NCBI GenBank assembly: GCA_964486935.1
Contig: CAZAPG010000070.1
Coordinates: forward strand, 1 to 27,723
Direction of reading: 5' to 3'
DNA from: CAZAPG01 sp964486935
Lineage (GTDB): Bacteria; Chloroflexota; Anaerolineae; 4572-78; J111
Length of the DNA stretch: 27,723 bases
Within the stretch, counting starts at the first letter, position 1. The number at the start of each line of letters is the position of its first letter. The notes beneath the pieces are model-generated. The model did not search any database. It was not told where the DNA came from and saw nothing but the letters and a program-made list of their open reading frames with translations. This document shows positions 1-8,181 of this stretch, in pieces. Both the position numbers and the translations under genes were made by a program.

Positions 1-230
1 AACCCGATGTTATCCTAATGGATATTCAAATGCCCCAGGTTGATGGCCTGGAAGCAACCCGACGTATCAGAACAGAGACAGAGCTAACCGACACCCCAAT
101 TATTGTTTTAACTGCCCTGGCCATGGCCGGCGATAAAGAACGCTGCCTGGAAGCCGGCGCCAATGCTTATGTTAGCAAACCCCTGGATTTTGACCAACTG
201 ATTGCAACAATCCAAACTCAGCTTGCATAA
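1..230 (+). CDS. Receiver (REC) domain protein, 3' end only
   Basis: The reading frame enters from the left edge (in-frame codons from base 3) and ends at 230, so only the C-terminal two thirds of a response-regulator receiver domain is visible. The phosphoacceptor Asp is codon 21-23 in the context VILMDIQMP. The conserved Thr (VLTAL) and Lys (SKP) follow, as expected for a CheY-like fold. The protein stops right after the receiver fold, so this is either a single-domain regulator or the C-terminal receiver of a hybrid kinase starting outside the window. It lies 20 bases upstream of a receiver-kinase gene on the same strand and probably belongs to the same phosphorelay. What precedes the receiver cannot be known from this window. 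Confidence 0.85.
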   Translation, partial: PDVILMDIQMPQVDGLEATRRIRTETELTDTPIIVLTALAMAGDKERCLEAGANAYVSKPLDFDQLIATIQTQLA

Positions 231-250
231 GCAGAAAAGAATTTTGAATT

Positions 251-1726
251 GTGACCGATAAAAGCACCATCCTAATTGTAGATGATGAGGAACTAATCAG
301 AGCTACTTTGGAAGGGCTGCTGGTTGCCCAGGGGCATGAATTAGCCTTTGCCCGTAACGGCGCCGAAGCCCTAACCCTGGCCGTCGAACTAACCCCCGAC
401 CTGATTCTGCTGGATATTATGATGCCGGAAATGGACGGCTTTGAGGTATGCCAGCGGCTGCGAAGCGACCCCCTGCTGGCAGAAGTGCCGATTATTATGA
501 TAACCGCCCTGGATGACCGGGAGTCGCGCCTGGCCGGAATCGAGGCCGGCGCCGATGACTTTATCTCAAAACCGTTCGACAGCGCAGAACTGCAACTGCG
601 GGTGCAAACGGTGATTCGCCTTAACCGCTACCGGCGCTTATTAATAGAGCGCAACAAGTTTAAATGGGTGGTAGAGCAGGCCGAAGATGGCTACCTTATG
701 CTTAACGCCGCCGGCCTTATCTTATATGCCAATCCCCAGGCCCGCATATTTTTAAACCTGACCGAAAACGAGTCAACAAAAATCAACCAGCCTTTTTTAG
801 AATTGGCTCAAAAAGATTACGTTTGCGAGCCTAAAACCGCCTGGATTGGCTGGCCTAACCAGCCTGCTATCCAAACACCCTGCTACCTGGTGCGGCCAGA
901 AACCCCAACAACCGGCAGTTTTTGGTTGCAGGTAGACCTCATTGAAATGAGCTCCCGCGACAATGAAAAATATCTGGTCAGGCTACACGATATTACCGCC
1001 AGAGTCAACGCCCAAAAAATGATGTGGACCTTTCACGACCAGGTAAGCCACAAACTCAGAACGCCGCTGGCTAAACTCATCAACGCCTTAAAACTGCTCA
1101 ATGAAGAACGCTCGGACCTGTCTGATTCCGACCGGCAATTTATGTTATCAATGGCCGATAGCAGCGCCATTCGGCTGCACCAGGAAATTGGCAGTATTTT
1201 TCAATATCTCAATACATTTACCACCACAAAATCCACCCAAACGCTTTGCAGCCTGGCCGACATCCCCCAAATTATCGACCAGATAGAAACCTCGCTAGAG
1301 CTTCAATCGGTCAATATCCCCAACCGGGAAAAATTAGAGGCCCTGAGCCATGTTTATCTTTCTATCCCCCGCCAGGCGACAGAATTGATTCTGTGGGAGT
1401 TGCTCAAAAACTCTCAAAAATTTCATCCCAATAAGTCGCCCAACCTGGAAATTAAAATCACCAAAATCTCAAATGGGCTTAAAATACAGGTAAAAGATGA
1501 TGGTTTAACCCTGCCCCCGCAGCAACTTGCCAAAATGTGGACTCCCTACTACCAGGTAGAAAAGCATTTCTCCGGGCAGGTGCCGGGGATGGGATTAGGG
1601 TTGTCAATGGTAGCCTCGCTGGTGTGGAGCGTGGGCGGCGATTGCCAGGCCTACAATCGCGAAGATGAGACCGGATTAATCGTCGAGATTATTGTGCCGC
1701 CGGCCATAAATACTCCGGTAGATTAG
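251..1726 (+). CDS. Hybrid sensor kinase: receiver-PAS-HisKA-HATPase
   Basis: A 491-residue soluble two-component protein with a GTG start. Residues 5-122 are a receiver domain with acidic pocket D11/D12, phosphoacceptor D55 (LILLDIMMP) and K107. About 135-255 is a PAS-like sensor segment. About 258-325 is a dimerisation/phosphoacceptor domain with H267 in VSHKLRTPL. About 375-485 is an ATPase domain with N-box N387 and G-box GMGLG (446-450). No membrane segment or signal peptide is seen, so it should act in the cytoplasm. The receiver in front of the kinase suggests the kinase is itself controlled by phosphorylation from an upstream kinase. One oddity is the G1 region, which reads DDGLTLP rather than the usual DxGxGI, so ATP binding may be atypical. 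It sits 16 bases before the cyclase gene, probably in one transcript. The family assignment is secure; the signal sensed is unknown. Confidence 0.92.
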   Translation: MTDKSTILIVDDEELIRATLEGLLVAQGHELAFARNGAEALTLAVELTPDLILLDIMMPEMDGFEVCQRLRSDPLLAEVPIIMITALDDRESRLAGIEAGADDFISKPFDSAELQLRVQTVIRLNRYRRLLIERNKFKWVVEQAEDGYLMLNAAGLILYANPQARIFLNLTENESTKINQPFLELAQKDYVCEPKTAWIGWPNQPAIQTPCYLVRPETPTTGSFWLQVDLIEMSSRDNEKYLVRLHDITARVNAQKMMWTFHDQVSHKLRTPLAKLINALKLLNEERSDLSDSDRQFMLSMADSSAIRLHQEIGSIFQYLNTFTTTKSTQTLCSLADIPQIIDQIETSLELQSVNIPNREKLEALSHVYLSIPRQATELILWELLKNSQKFHPNKSPNLEIKITKISNGLKIQVKDDGLTLPPQQLAKMWTPYYQVEKHFSGQVPGMGLGLSMVASLVWSVGGDCQAYNREDETGLIVEIIVPPAINTPVD

Positions 1727-1742
1727 CCCGATAAGAGCCGTT

Positions 1743-3386
1743 ATGAACCCAAATGAGCCTTTAGAGCAATGGCCAGCCACTATCCTGATTGTTGATGACG
1801 ACGCTTTGGTGCGTGAAGTTTTGCACGACTTTTTGGATAGCCAGGGTTATCAAATTGGCTTTGCCCAAAATGGATACGAGGCGCTGGACAAAGTAGCCGA
1901 ACTTTTGCCAGACCTGATTTTGCTCGATGTGATGATGCCCGGCATGGATGGTTTTGAAGTGTGCCGGCATCTCAAAGCGCATCCGCAGTGGCGGCATATC
2001 CCCATTATTTTGGTAACAGCCCTAAACGATAAGCAAGATATGGCCAGAGGCATCGAGGCCGGGGCCGATGATTTTCTCTCAAAGCCGGTCAACAGCACAG
2101 AACTGCGGGCGCGGGCGCGCTCGATGCTGCGCATAAAATCTCAATACGACACCCTGGAACGACAGCGCCGAGAGCTTGAAGCCTCGCTCCACCTTAATCA
2201 AAAATTATCGCAGGTTATAGCCCAGCACCTTGAAGCCCTGGAAGTTTTGCACGATACCGGCCTGCGCCTGCTAAATAATTTAGATATCGACTCCGTACTG
2301 AATCTTGTTGCCCAAACCGTGCTAGACCTCATCCCCGAGGCCGACGGCTGCGTTATACACTTTCTCTCTGATGACAAACAACAATTACTGCCGGTTGTCT
2401 TTTCCCCGGAAAATCGCACCAAACTTGTGCATCCCAGTTTGGGCATAGAAAAAATTACCGCGCACTCTATTGCCAGCGGGCAGCCCGTTTACCTGCCCGA
2501 TATCTCGGTGGCTACCCAACCCTTACAGCCGCAAATCCCCAACATGCGAGCGCTGCTGGTTGTTCCCCTGAACGATGCGGGCAACCCGATGGGAACGTTG
2601 AGCGCCTATAGCCGGCAGCCAGGCATATTTGAAGAAATGCACCGGCATGTGCTCTCAATTCTGGGACGACAGGCGGCGGTGGCTATTACCAAGGCCTGGT
2701 TTTTTAGAAATAAAGAACGCACTATGGATGAGGAAAAATGGGCCATCCGCAATATGTTTCAGCGATACGTTAGCCCGGCGGTGGTTGAACGGCTGGTCAA
2801 CGGAGAAGAAGATTTGGCCCTGGGCGGCAAACGCCAGCAAATTAGCGTATTGTTTGCCGACATTCGGGGCTTTACCGGCTTTAGCGAAAAGCTGCCGCCG
2901 GAAAAATTGGTTGAGACTCTCAATCAATACCTGGCTTTGGCTGTCAACGCCATTATGGAGCAGGAAGGCACGCTGGATAAATTTATGGGCGATGCGGTAA
3001 TGGCCATTTTCAACGCCCCCCTGCCCCAGCCCGATTGTACCTTACGTGCGGTAAAAGCCGCCCTAACCATGCAGCAGGCAATTGCCCAATATAATGTCCA
3101 AGCTACCCATCAGGAAAGACTCAGCTTTGGCATTGGTATCCATTTGGGGCAAGCGGTGGTGGGCAACATTGGCACTCCCCAACAAATGAATTACACCGCC
3201 ATTGGCGATACCATCAACCTGGCCAAGCGATTGGAAGAGAACGCCGATGGCGGGCAAATTTTACTCAGCCAGGCTGCCTACAACAACGTACAAAGCCATG
3301 TAACCGTAAAAGATTTGGGCCAACTGGCCGTAAAAGGGCGCGCCGCCACCGAACATGCCTACCAACTGATTGACCTGAAGAAATAA
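1743..3386 (+). CDS. Receiver-GAF-class IIIb adenylate cyclase
   Basis: 547 residues, predicted to make cyclic AMP from ATP under two-component control. Residues 13-130 are a receiver domain (phosphoacceptor D62 in LILLDVMMP; K114). About 135-165 is a helical linker, likely coiled coil. About 165-318 is a GAF domain. About 340-547 is a class III nucleotidyl cyclase catalytic domain. The metal-binding aspartates are D373 (FADIRGFT) and D417 (MGDAVM). The purine-selecting pair is K413 and T485, found by counting seven residues back from N492. N492 and R496 are the transition-state residues. Lys plus Thr, rather than Lys plus Asp, is the class IIIb signature of CyaC-type adenylate cyclases, some of which respond to bicarbonate. 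The ATG follows the kinase gene by 16 bases. Adenylate rather than guanylate specificity is inferred from K413. The ligand of the GAF domain is not evident. Confidence 0.93.
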   Translation: MNPNEPLEQWPATILIVDDDALVREVLHDFLDSQGYQIGFAQNGYEALDKVAELLPDLILLDVMMPGMDGFEVCRHLKAHPQWRHIPIILVTALNDKQDMARGIEAGADDFLSKPVNSTELRARARSMLRIKSQYDTLERQRRELEASLHLNQKLSQVIAQHLEALEVLHDTGLRLLNNLDIDSVLNLVAQTVLDLIPEADGCVIHFLSDDKQQLLPVVFSPENRTKLVHPSLGIEKITAHSIASGQPVYLPDISVATQPLQPQIPNMRALLVVPLNDAGNPMGTLSAYSRQPGIFEEMHRHVLSILGRQAAVAITKAWFFRNKERTMDEEKWAIRNMFQRYVSPAVVERLVNGEEDLALGGKRQQISVLFADIRGFTGFSEKLPPEKLVETLNQYLALAVNAIMEQEGTLDKFMGDAVMAIFNAPLPQPDCTLRAVKAALTMQQAIAQYNVQATHQERLSFGIGIHLGQAVVGNIGTPQQMNYTAIGDTINLAKRLEENADGGQILLSQAAYNNVQSHVTVKDLGQLAVKGRAATEHAYQLIDLKK

Positions 3387-3415
3387 TTAATGAGGTTGGC
3401 AGTCTGCGGCCATCA

Positions 3416-4708
3416 TCACGGCCCCCAGCTGATGCGCTCATTCATCCAGACCCGGTCGCCTTCACCCCAGGGGCTGGGGTTGGTATTGATTTTTGAAATA
3501 TCGACCAGTTTAGTTGGTTCGCCGCCGCTGCGGGGCATGGCCCAAATGCCCCACTTGCCATCCCTGTCCGAAACAAAGGCCACCCAGCTTCCACCCGGCG
3601 ATACGGCCGGCAGCCCATCCTGAAAATTGGGCGCATTCGACAGATTGACCAGGTTGTTGCCATCCAAATCTATGGCATAGGCCTCCCAGTTGCCGTCAAG
3701 ACTCCCCGCCGAAAAGAACACCTGAAAGCCATCGGTATCAGAAGGCCGGCCATTGCCTGTAACCAGCAGTTGCCTGGCCCCAACGCCGCCCGCCTCCCAC
3801 AGCGCCGATGCGCCGCTGACCACATAAATGCCATCATCTCCCTGAAACGACCAGAAGGCAATGCGGTCATCATCAGTCCACACCGGCGCTTCGCCAATAA
3901 CCACTTTACCCTTGCCGGGAATGTCGCGGCACTTTTCATTATTTTCCAGCGAGGGAATTTGCAGCGAGCAGGGAATAAATAGGTGCGATAACGGCCCGCC
4001 GGTGGCCGGGTCTATCAGTAATTTAGGGTTAGAATAGGCATAAATAGTGCCGGCGGGATTCCAAAAAGGATAGCTGTCATCGGGCGAGTTGTTAATGACT
4101 CCCTGCCAGGCGTAACTGGCGTCAATCAACCCGATGCTATCGCCCTGGGGGCTATCTTGCAGGTTGACCAGCAGGCGGCCATCGTTGGAAAAATTGGGCT
4201 GGCGCGCGCCGGTCTGCACCTGAAACGGCTCGCCATCGGGTAGTTCCACCACCCAAACATCGTAGCGGCCCCCGCCATTATCCACCGGAAAGGCGATGCG
4301 CCCGGCCAGCGGGGCCGGCGTAGGCGGCGGCGTAGCTGTGGGCGTATCGGTTGGGGGTGGAGGCGGTACGGTGGGCGGAGGCGAAGCTGCCGGCGTGGGC
4401 GTGTCTGCCGGGGTGGGGGTGGCTACCGGGGAGTCAAACGTTGATTGTGCCGGTTCTTCCGTGGCCTCGGCTTCGGCCACAACTTCGGTTGGGGTTGGCG
4501 ATGGTTCCGGCGTGCTGGTTGGCTCCTGGGTAGGGATGGCGGCGGTATCGGCGGGCGGGGTATCGGTGGCCGTGGCAAATCGAGCCAGCACAAAGGTGGG
4601 GGTTGACGTGGGGATTACCGCCATGTTAAGCAAATCGCTGGAATTGCAGGCCAATCCGGTAAGCAGCATTAAACATACCAGGCTAATTAATTTGTACTGT
4701 TTTGTCAT
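3416..4708 (-). CDS. Lipoprotein with Thr/Pro linker and TolB-like beta-propeller
   Basis: 430 residues from the ATG at 4708. A start 18 codons further up would put charged and polar residues before the signal peptide, so 4708 is preferred. The N-terminus is a lipoprotein signal with lipobox LTGLAC (Cys21), so the protein should be tethered to the outside of the cell membrane. Residues about 30-135 are a long Thr/Pro/Ala linker of the kind common in Chloroflexota secreted proteins. The remainder carries several TolB/WD40-like blades with repeated motifs such as QPNFSNDGRLLV, SYPFWNPAGTIYAY, APVWTDDDRIAFWS and LPAVSPGGSWVAFVSDRDG. Such propellers bind proteins or ligands, and no enzymatic residues are recognisable. 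It is convergent with the cyclase gene, with 29 bases between their stop codons. It lies 116 bases after lysE on the same strand, where a separate promoter is possible. The ligand is unknown. Confidence 0.85.
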   Translation of the reverse strand: MTKQYKLISLVCLMLLTGLACNSSDLLNMAVIPTSTPTFVLARFATATDTPPADTAAIPTQEPTSTPEPSPTPTEVVAEAEATEEPAQSTFDSPVATPTPADTPTPAASPPPTVPPPPPTDTPTATPPPTPAPLAGRIAFPVDNGGGRYDVWVVELPDGEPFQVQTGARQPNFSNDGRLLVNLQDSPQGDSIGLIDASYAWQGVINNSPDDSYPFWNPAGTIYAYSNPKLLIDPATGGPLSHLFIPCSLQIPSLENNEKCRDIPGKGKVVIGEAPVWTDDDRIAFWSFQGDDGIYVVSGASALWEAGGVGARQLLVTGNGRPSDTDGFQVFFSAGSLDGNWEAYAIDLDGNNLVNLSNAPNFQDGLPAVSPGGSWVAFVSDRDGKWGIWAMPRSGGEPTKLVDISKINTNPSPWGEGDRVWMNERISWGP

Positions 4709-4784
4709 AATCTTAAACCCAAAGTATTTACCGGGCAATTGATTGGAATTTACGCCGTTCACCTGCTCAACTGTGTAAGCTCTA

Positions 4785-4813
4785 ATTATAAAAGTTTCAA
4801 ACCCTGAAGCGAA
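4785..4813 (-). promoter_or_regulatory. Candidate promoter for the propeller lipoprotein
   Basis: On the minus strand a perfect TATAAT (4790 to 4785) lies 17 bases after a weak -35 match, TTCGCT (4813 to 4808, 3 of 6). The site lies in the 116-base gap between the lysE stop and the lipoprotein start, about 76 bases before the ATG. The -35 is poor, so this is tentative. Confidence 0.3.
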
Positions 4814-4824
4814 ACGTCCTGCGC

Positions 4825-5451
4825 TTATTTATCATCGGCAAAGGCCACATAAGTGCCCAGAGCAATCAGCGCGCAGCCGGAGAAAAGCCGCTGGCCCAAT
4901 CTCAACCTGGGGGTTTCCATTAGCCATTTGCCCAGAGGCCCGGCCAAAAAGGCTACCACCAAATCGGCGGCGCTATTCAACAGCACCGAAATGCTGCCCA
5001 GAAAAATAAATTGCCCCACCACCGGCCCGGCAGGGTCGATAAACTGAGGGATGAAGGCCAGAAAAAACAGGGCTGTTTTGGGGTTAAGCGCCTCGGTAAT
5101 AACACCTTGCCGGAACGCATGACGGTTATTTGCGGTGGGAATTGCCGCCACTATAATCGCCTCCTCTTTTTTTAGCAAGGTATGAATCCCCAAATATACC
5201 AGATAGGCCGCCCCGGCGTATTTAACCAGGCCAAAGGCCACCGCCGATGTAGCCAGAATAGCCGACAACCCCAGCGCCGCCGCAATGATGTGAAACAGCC
5301 CGCCCACGGCAGTGCCAAAGGTTGAAGCGACGCCTTCGCCGCGCCCGCCTTTGATGCTGCGGGTCAGCACGTAAAAAATGCCGGGGCCGGGGGTTACGGC
5401 CAAAATGAAGGCAGCCATTAAATAAATTCCAAAAGTGGTAGAATCGGGCAT
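4825..5451 (-). CDS. LysE/RhtB-family amino-acid exporter
   Basis: 208 residues, about six membrane segments. It has the two family hallmarks: TPGPG at 20-24 near the end of the first helix, and the cytoplasmic-loop motif ALNPKTALFFLAFIPQF at 121-137. Length matches the family norm of about 205. LysE/RhtB proteins export basic amino acids, homoserine, threonine or similar small zwitterions by exchange with protons; the substrate cannot be read from the sequence. The ATG has a GGAAAG site four bases upstream and lies only 9 bases after the stop of the GxGYxYP lipoprotein gene, so the two are probably co-transcribed and perhaps translationally coupled. A link between the two functions is not obvious. 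Confidence 0.93.
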   Translation of the reverse strand: MPDSTTFGIYLMAAFILAVTPGPGIFYVLTRSIKGGRGEGVASTFGTAVGGLFHIIAAALGLSAILATSAVAFGLVKYAGAAYLVYLGIHTLLKKEEAIIVAAIPTANNRHAFRQGVITEALNPKTALFFLAFIPQFIDPAGPVVGQFIFLGSISVLLNSAADLVVAFLAGPLGKWLMETPRLRLGQRLFSGCALIALGTYVAFADDK

Positions 5452-5460
5452 TGGTCTTTC

Positions 5461-7509
5461 CTATGGGTTCTGTTTTAGCCAGCGTTTCAACAAAAAAAAG
5501 AAGGTGTAGGGGTCAACCACGGTGTAATTGGGGGTCAAAATTTGACCATTTTGCCCCGTAATCTGCCCTTCAGCCTGGTGCGCGTGCAGGCGGTCGCGCA
5601 CGCCCCACAAAAAGGTGCTGGATTGAAATGAAGAGCGGATGGCCAGAAAGGGCGGGCGGCCTTCCTCCAGTACGGTGCGTTTGTAAACGGTGTGAATGGC
5701 CTCGGCGGCCACATCGGGCGTGCCGGCCAGCGTTTCCGAAGGCAGGCCCAGCACCGGCGTGTCGCGCTGAAGCCGGGGCCAGGGTTCGTCGGTCTGGTAA
5801 TCGGGCGAGAGGATGCCGACCGGAGCCAGCAGGGTAAAGGCGTCAAGCCGCCGCTGCGAGAGATGCGCTCCGTGGCCGTTGAGCAAGAAACCCTGCAGGT
5901 TGTAGCCATAACTGCTGTAAAATTGATAAGTGCGCCACAGCCAGCGCAGCAACGCCACCTCGCCGAGGCCGTCGGGGTTCAGATAGCCCGCGCCGCTGTT
6001 GGCCGCCACAAAATAATCTTGCGGGGTTTGGGTGGCATAGAGATAAGTCATCATGGCCGGGATATCCTCTACCAAGGCGGGATTAAACCCCCAACCCAGC
6101 GGAACCTGGCCCCGGCGCTCATCCAGCCAGGGCCGGGTGGCGTAGTTGGCCATGAGCACCTGCACCGGATGGGCCAAATCATAGTCGCCGGCGTAAAAGG
6201 TTACAAAAGTGCGGCCGGGCGCAACTTGCCCCTGCGGGGTCAATAAGCCCCGGTCTATCAGTTCGGCTTCGGTGGGGGGCGCGGGCATTGGGCGGAGGGC
6301 CGGGCGCGGGCCAAACTGATGGACCGACACGTTAGCCATCGCCACCCCAAACACATCGCCGCCGCCGCCCTGCAGGTAGGCCCCATACCGGGAAAAGAGC
6401 CAGGTGCTTTCCCACTCGCCCTCGGTGGGCAAATATTGGCCGCCAACTTCGGTGGAATATTTCTCGTACCAGGGGATGAAACCCCATACTTTTATGAGTT
6501 GTCCGTTAGCCCGCGCTTCGGCGGCTTGCGCAATTGCTTGCAACGCGGCCAAATCGGCGCCGGGGGGTTGGGTGGGGTCATCCAGCGGGGACTCGTCGGG
6601 CCAGGGCGACAGGTCAAACGCAAAGCCGCGCTGCTGCACCACGTAGTCGCGCTCCAGGGCGTACACCCCGCCGCGAGTCATCTGCCCCTGGCTGTAGCGA
6701 GTGGCGGGCCAGCCGTCCAAAAAATAGGCCAGAAAGCGGGGGTTGGCTTGACCGGTATCCAGGTATTTTTCTTTGGCCCACAGGTAAGCGTCGGCCTTGG
6801 GCGAGCCGGTGGCGGGGGTGTGGCTGCCGGGCAGGGTGCCGGCCCCCGGCACAAACATGCCCACCAGCGATTTTTTAACCTCGAGCCGGCTGGTTATCTG
6901 CGGCGCAAGCTGGCTGCCGGCCCGCAGCACGGCCAAATTTTCCACCCCGGCGATGGTGGTGGCAACATTGAGCGTGGCCGGCACCGCCGGGTCCCACAGC
7001 ACCAGCCCAGGCGCGTCGCCGGCAAAGGTATCCAGCACCGCCTCAAGCGAGGGCAGTTCGATAATTTGGGTGTTGGCCAGCCAGCCGTAAGGTTGGCCGG
7101 GTTCCTGATATTTTTGCAGCCAGAAGGCATCCACGCCCGGCGTGTCGAGCCGCTGGTGATCGTGGTTTAGATAGAGACGGGGCCGGTGGCGGTTGACCAG
7201 CCCCTGCAAGGTGGTCAAAAAAATCAGGGTGTCGTAATGGCGCAGCAAATCCTGGTGCGACAGGCCGGGCGGTGGCGGGGTGTTTTCGTCGCAGCCATCG
7301 GCCTTGCCCGTCAGGGCGGTGCAATGCTCATAGTGATTCAGGTGCAGGTTGCTGACGTCGAAAACGTAGAGCCGGTCGGGGGGCGGGTTGGCCGGGGTGG
7401 GGGTTAGGGTGCAGGCGGGGAGAAGGAGAAGCATAAGAATAATCAGAAATGGGGTGAAGGTGTGGAGACGTGTTGCATGTTGCGTAAAACGTGAAAATTT
7501 TTTACGCAT
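5461..7509 (-). CDS. GxGYxYP-family putative glycoside-hydrolase lipoprotein
   Basis: 682 residues from the ATG at 7509; a GTG immediately before it (7512) is an alternative start. A lipoprotein signal ends in LLLLPAC (Cys33), followed by a short Thr/Pro spacer. About residues 42-220 hold the N-terminal GxGYxYP-type region, including TLQGLVNRHRPRLYL (100-114), a hallmark of this family. The C-terminal region about 430-680 carries VTFYAGDYD (436-444), a stretch ending GWGFNPALVEDIP, and the name-giving motif as SGAGYLNP (505-512). The family consensus G-x-G-Y-x-Y-P is therefore met except that the second Tyr is Asn. The family is annotated as putative glycoside hydrolase by fold similarity; I know of no confirmed substrate. 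It should sit on the outer face of the cell membrane. No convincing ribosome-binding site precedes the start, which lies in a palindromic repeat. Confidence 0.8.
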   Translation of the reverse strand: MRKKFSRFTQHATRLHTFTPFLIILMLLLLPACTLTPTPANPPPDRLYVFDVSNLHLNHYEHCTALTGKADGCDENTPPPPGLSHQDLLRHYDTLIFLTTLQGLVNRHRPRLYLNHDHQRLDTPGVDAFWLQKYQEPGQPYGWLANTQIIELPSLEAVLDTFAGDAPGLVLWDPAVPATLNVATTIAGVENLAVLRAGSQLAPQITSRLEVKKSLVGMFVPGAGTLPGSHTPATGSPKADAYLWAKEKYLDTGQANPRFLAYFLDGWPATRYSQGQMTRGGVYALERDYVVQQRGFAFDLSPWPDESPLDDPTQPPGADLAALQAIAQAAEARANGQLIKVWGFIPWYEKYSTEVGGQYLPTEGEWESTWLFSRYGAYLQGGGGDVFGVAMANVSVHQFGPRPALRPMPAPPTEAELIDRGLLTPQGQVAPGRTFVTFYAGDYDLAHPVQVLMANYATRPWLDERRGQVPLGWGFNPALVEDIPAMMTYLYATQTPQDYFVAANSGAGYLNPDGLGEVALLRWLWRTYQFYSSYGYNLQGFLLNGHGAHLSQRRLDAFTLLAPVGILSPDYQTDEPWPRLQRDTPVLGLPSETLAGTPDVAAEAIHTVYKRTVLEEGRPPFLAIRSSFQSSTFLWGVRDRLHAHQAEGQITGQNGQILTPNYTVVDPYTFFFLLKRWLKQNP
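7481..7508. repeat. Palindromic repeat at the 5' end of the GxGYxYP gene
   Basis: TGCGTAAAA (7481-7489) and its exact reverse complement TTTTACGCA (7500-7508) flank a 10-base loop. The surrounding bases are rich in further ACGTTT/AAACGT units. This resembles the dispersed ACGTTTTACG-type intergenic repeats seen in many bacterial genomes. It overlaps the first codons of the lipoprotein gene on the minus strand. Confidence 0.55.
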
Positions 7510-7569
7510 CACGTTTCACAACTCTGATTGTTTACAGAGAGATGGGGATGGCAAGTCACAGGAGGAGGA

Positions 7570-8169
7570 TTACTCCGGCAGATTGAGGATAAAATAGGCC
7601 ATCAACACACCCCAGATAATAGCCGCACCCAAACCCAGCAATACGGCCAACGGCATACTTTGGGTGTAGACCCAGGCGCTCCAAACCGCAGCGCCACCAA
7701 TGGCTGCGGAGATCAGCGTGGTGGGGGTAACTCGCATTAAAAACCAGTTGGTGGGAGAAATTTCGCCAATGCCCGGCATCTGGCCGATGAAGTAGTACAT
7801 CAACCCGCCCCACAGGCCAAAAACCAGCACAATTAATAGCGTCGTCAACCAGACCAGCCCCAAAAATGACCAGGAAAGCCAGATGAGCGCGCCTCCAACG
7901 CCCAGCAAAAGCAACGAGGCAGGCACTACCCGCACCAAAAACCAGACGGTCAATGAGCCTTCGGAAACTTTGCCGCTGCCCATGCAGGTGGTGCAAAGTT
8001 TCTTCTCAACATTGAATTTGCCGGCGCCAATTTCGCCCCATTGATTACAACGGGTGCAATCGGTTCCATCGGGCAGCAGTTTAGTACCGTCGCAGTCGGG
8101 GCAGCGGGTGGTTATTTCTATTTTTATCTGGCGTTGGCCGGTGCCGTGGCAATCTCTACAAGTGGGCAT
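7570..8169 (-). CDS. DnaJ-type zinc-finger membrane protein with duplicated membrane module
   Basis: 199 residues. The first 65 contain four CxxC pairs, C4/C7, C23/C26, C38/C41 and C59/C62. Two are followed by the full GxG of the DnaJ central domain (CRDCHGTG, CTTCMGSG) and the other two are degenerate (CPDCDGTK, CTRCNQWG). Paired, they should bind two zinc ions. No J domain is present. The rest is hydrophobic and consists of two copies of one module, W76-P132 and W142-P198, aligned without gaps at a period of 66 residues with about 23 of 57 identities by hand count (W76/W142, R80/R146, P83/P149, W97/W163, W100/W166, W120/W186, M124/M190, F127/F193). Each copy has about two membrane segments, giving four in all with the zinc domain probably cytoplasmic. 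No Shine-Dalgarno site is visible before the ATG. The zinc-finger call is firm; the function is unknown. Confidence 0.82.
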   Translation of the reverse strand: MPTCRDCHGTGQRQIKIEITTRCPDCDGTKLLPDGTDCTRCNQWGEIGAGKFNVEKKLCTTCMGSGKVSEGSLTVWFLVRVVPASLLLLGVGGALIWLSWSFLGLVWLTTLLIVLVFGLWGGLMYYFIGQMPGIGEISPTNWFLMRVTPTTLISAAIGGAAVWSAWVYTQSMPLAVLLGLGAAIIWGVLMAYFILNLPE

Positions 8170-8181
8170 GGTTGGTATTTA

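Noticed and set aside
4320..4640. A possible tandem DNA repeat or CRISPR-like array
   Set aside because: The repeats are irregular Thr/Pro codon runs with no fixed unit and spacer length, so this is protein low complexity, not a CRISPR array.
4296..4742. A Gly/Val/Ser-rich 148-codon plus-strand frame resembling a repetitive surface protein
   Set aside because: It is the complement of the Thr/Pro linker and signal peptide of the lipoprotein at 3416-4708. The repetitiveness is a mirror of that linker.
6319..7170. A 283-codon open frame on the plus strand
   Set aside because: It lies wholly antisense to the GxGYxYP lipoprotein gene, is Gly/Arg/Pro-rich low complexity, and has no domain. GC-rich third positions keep the opposite frame open.
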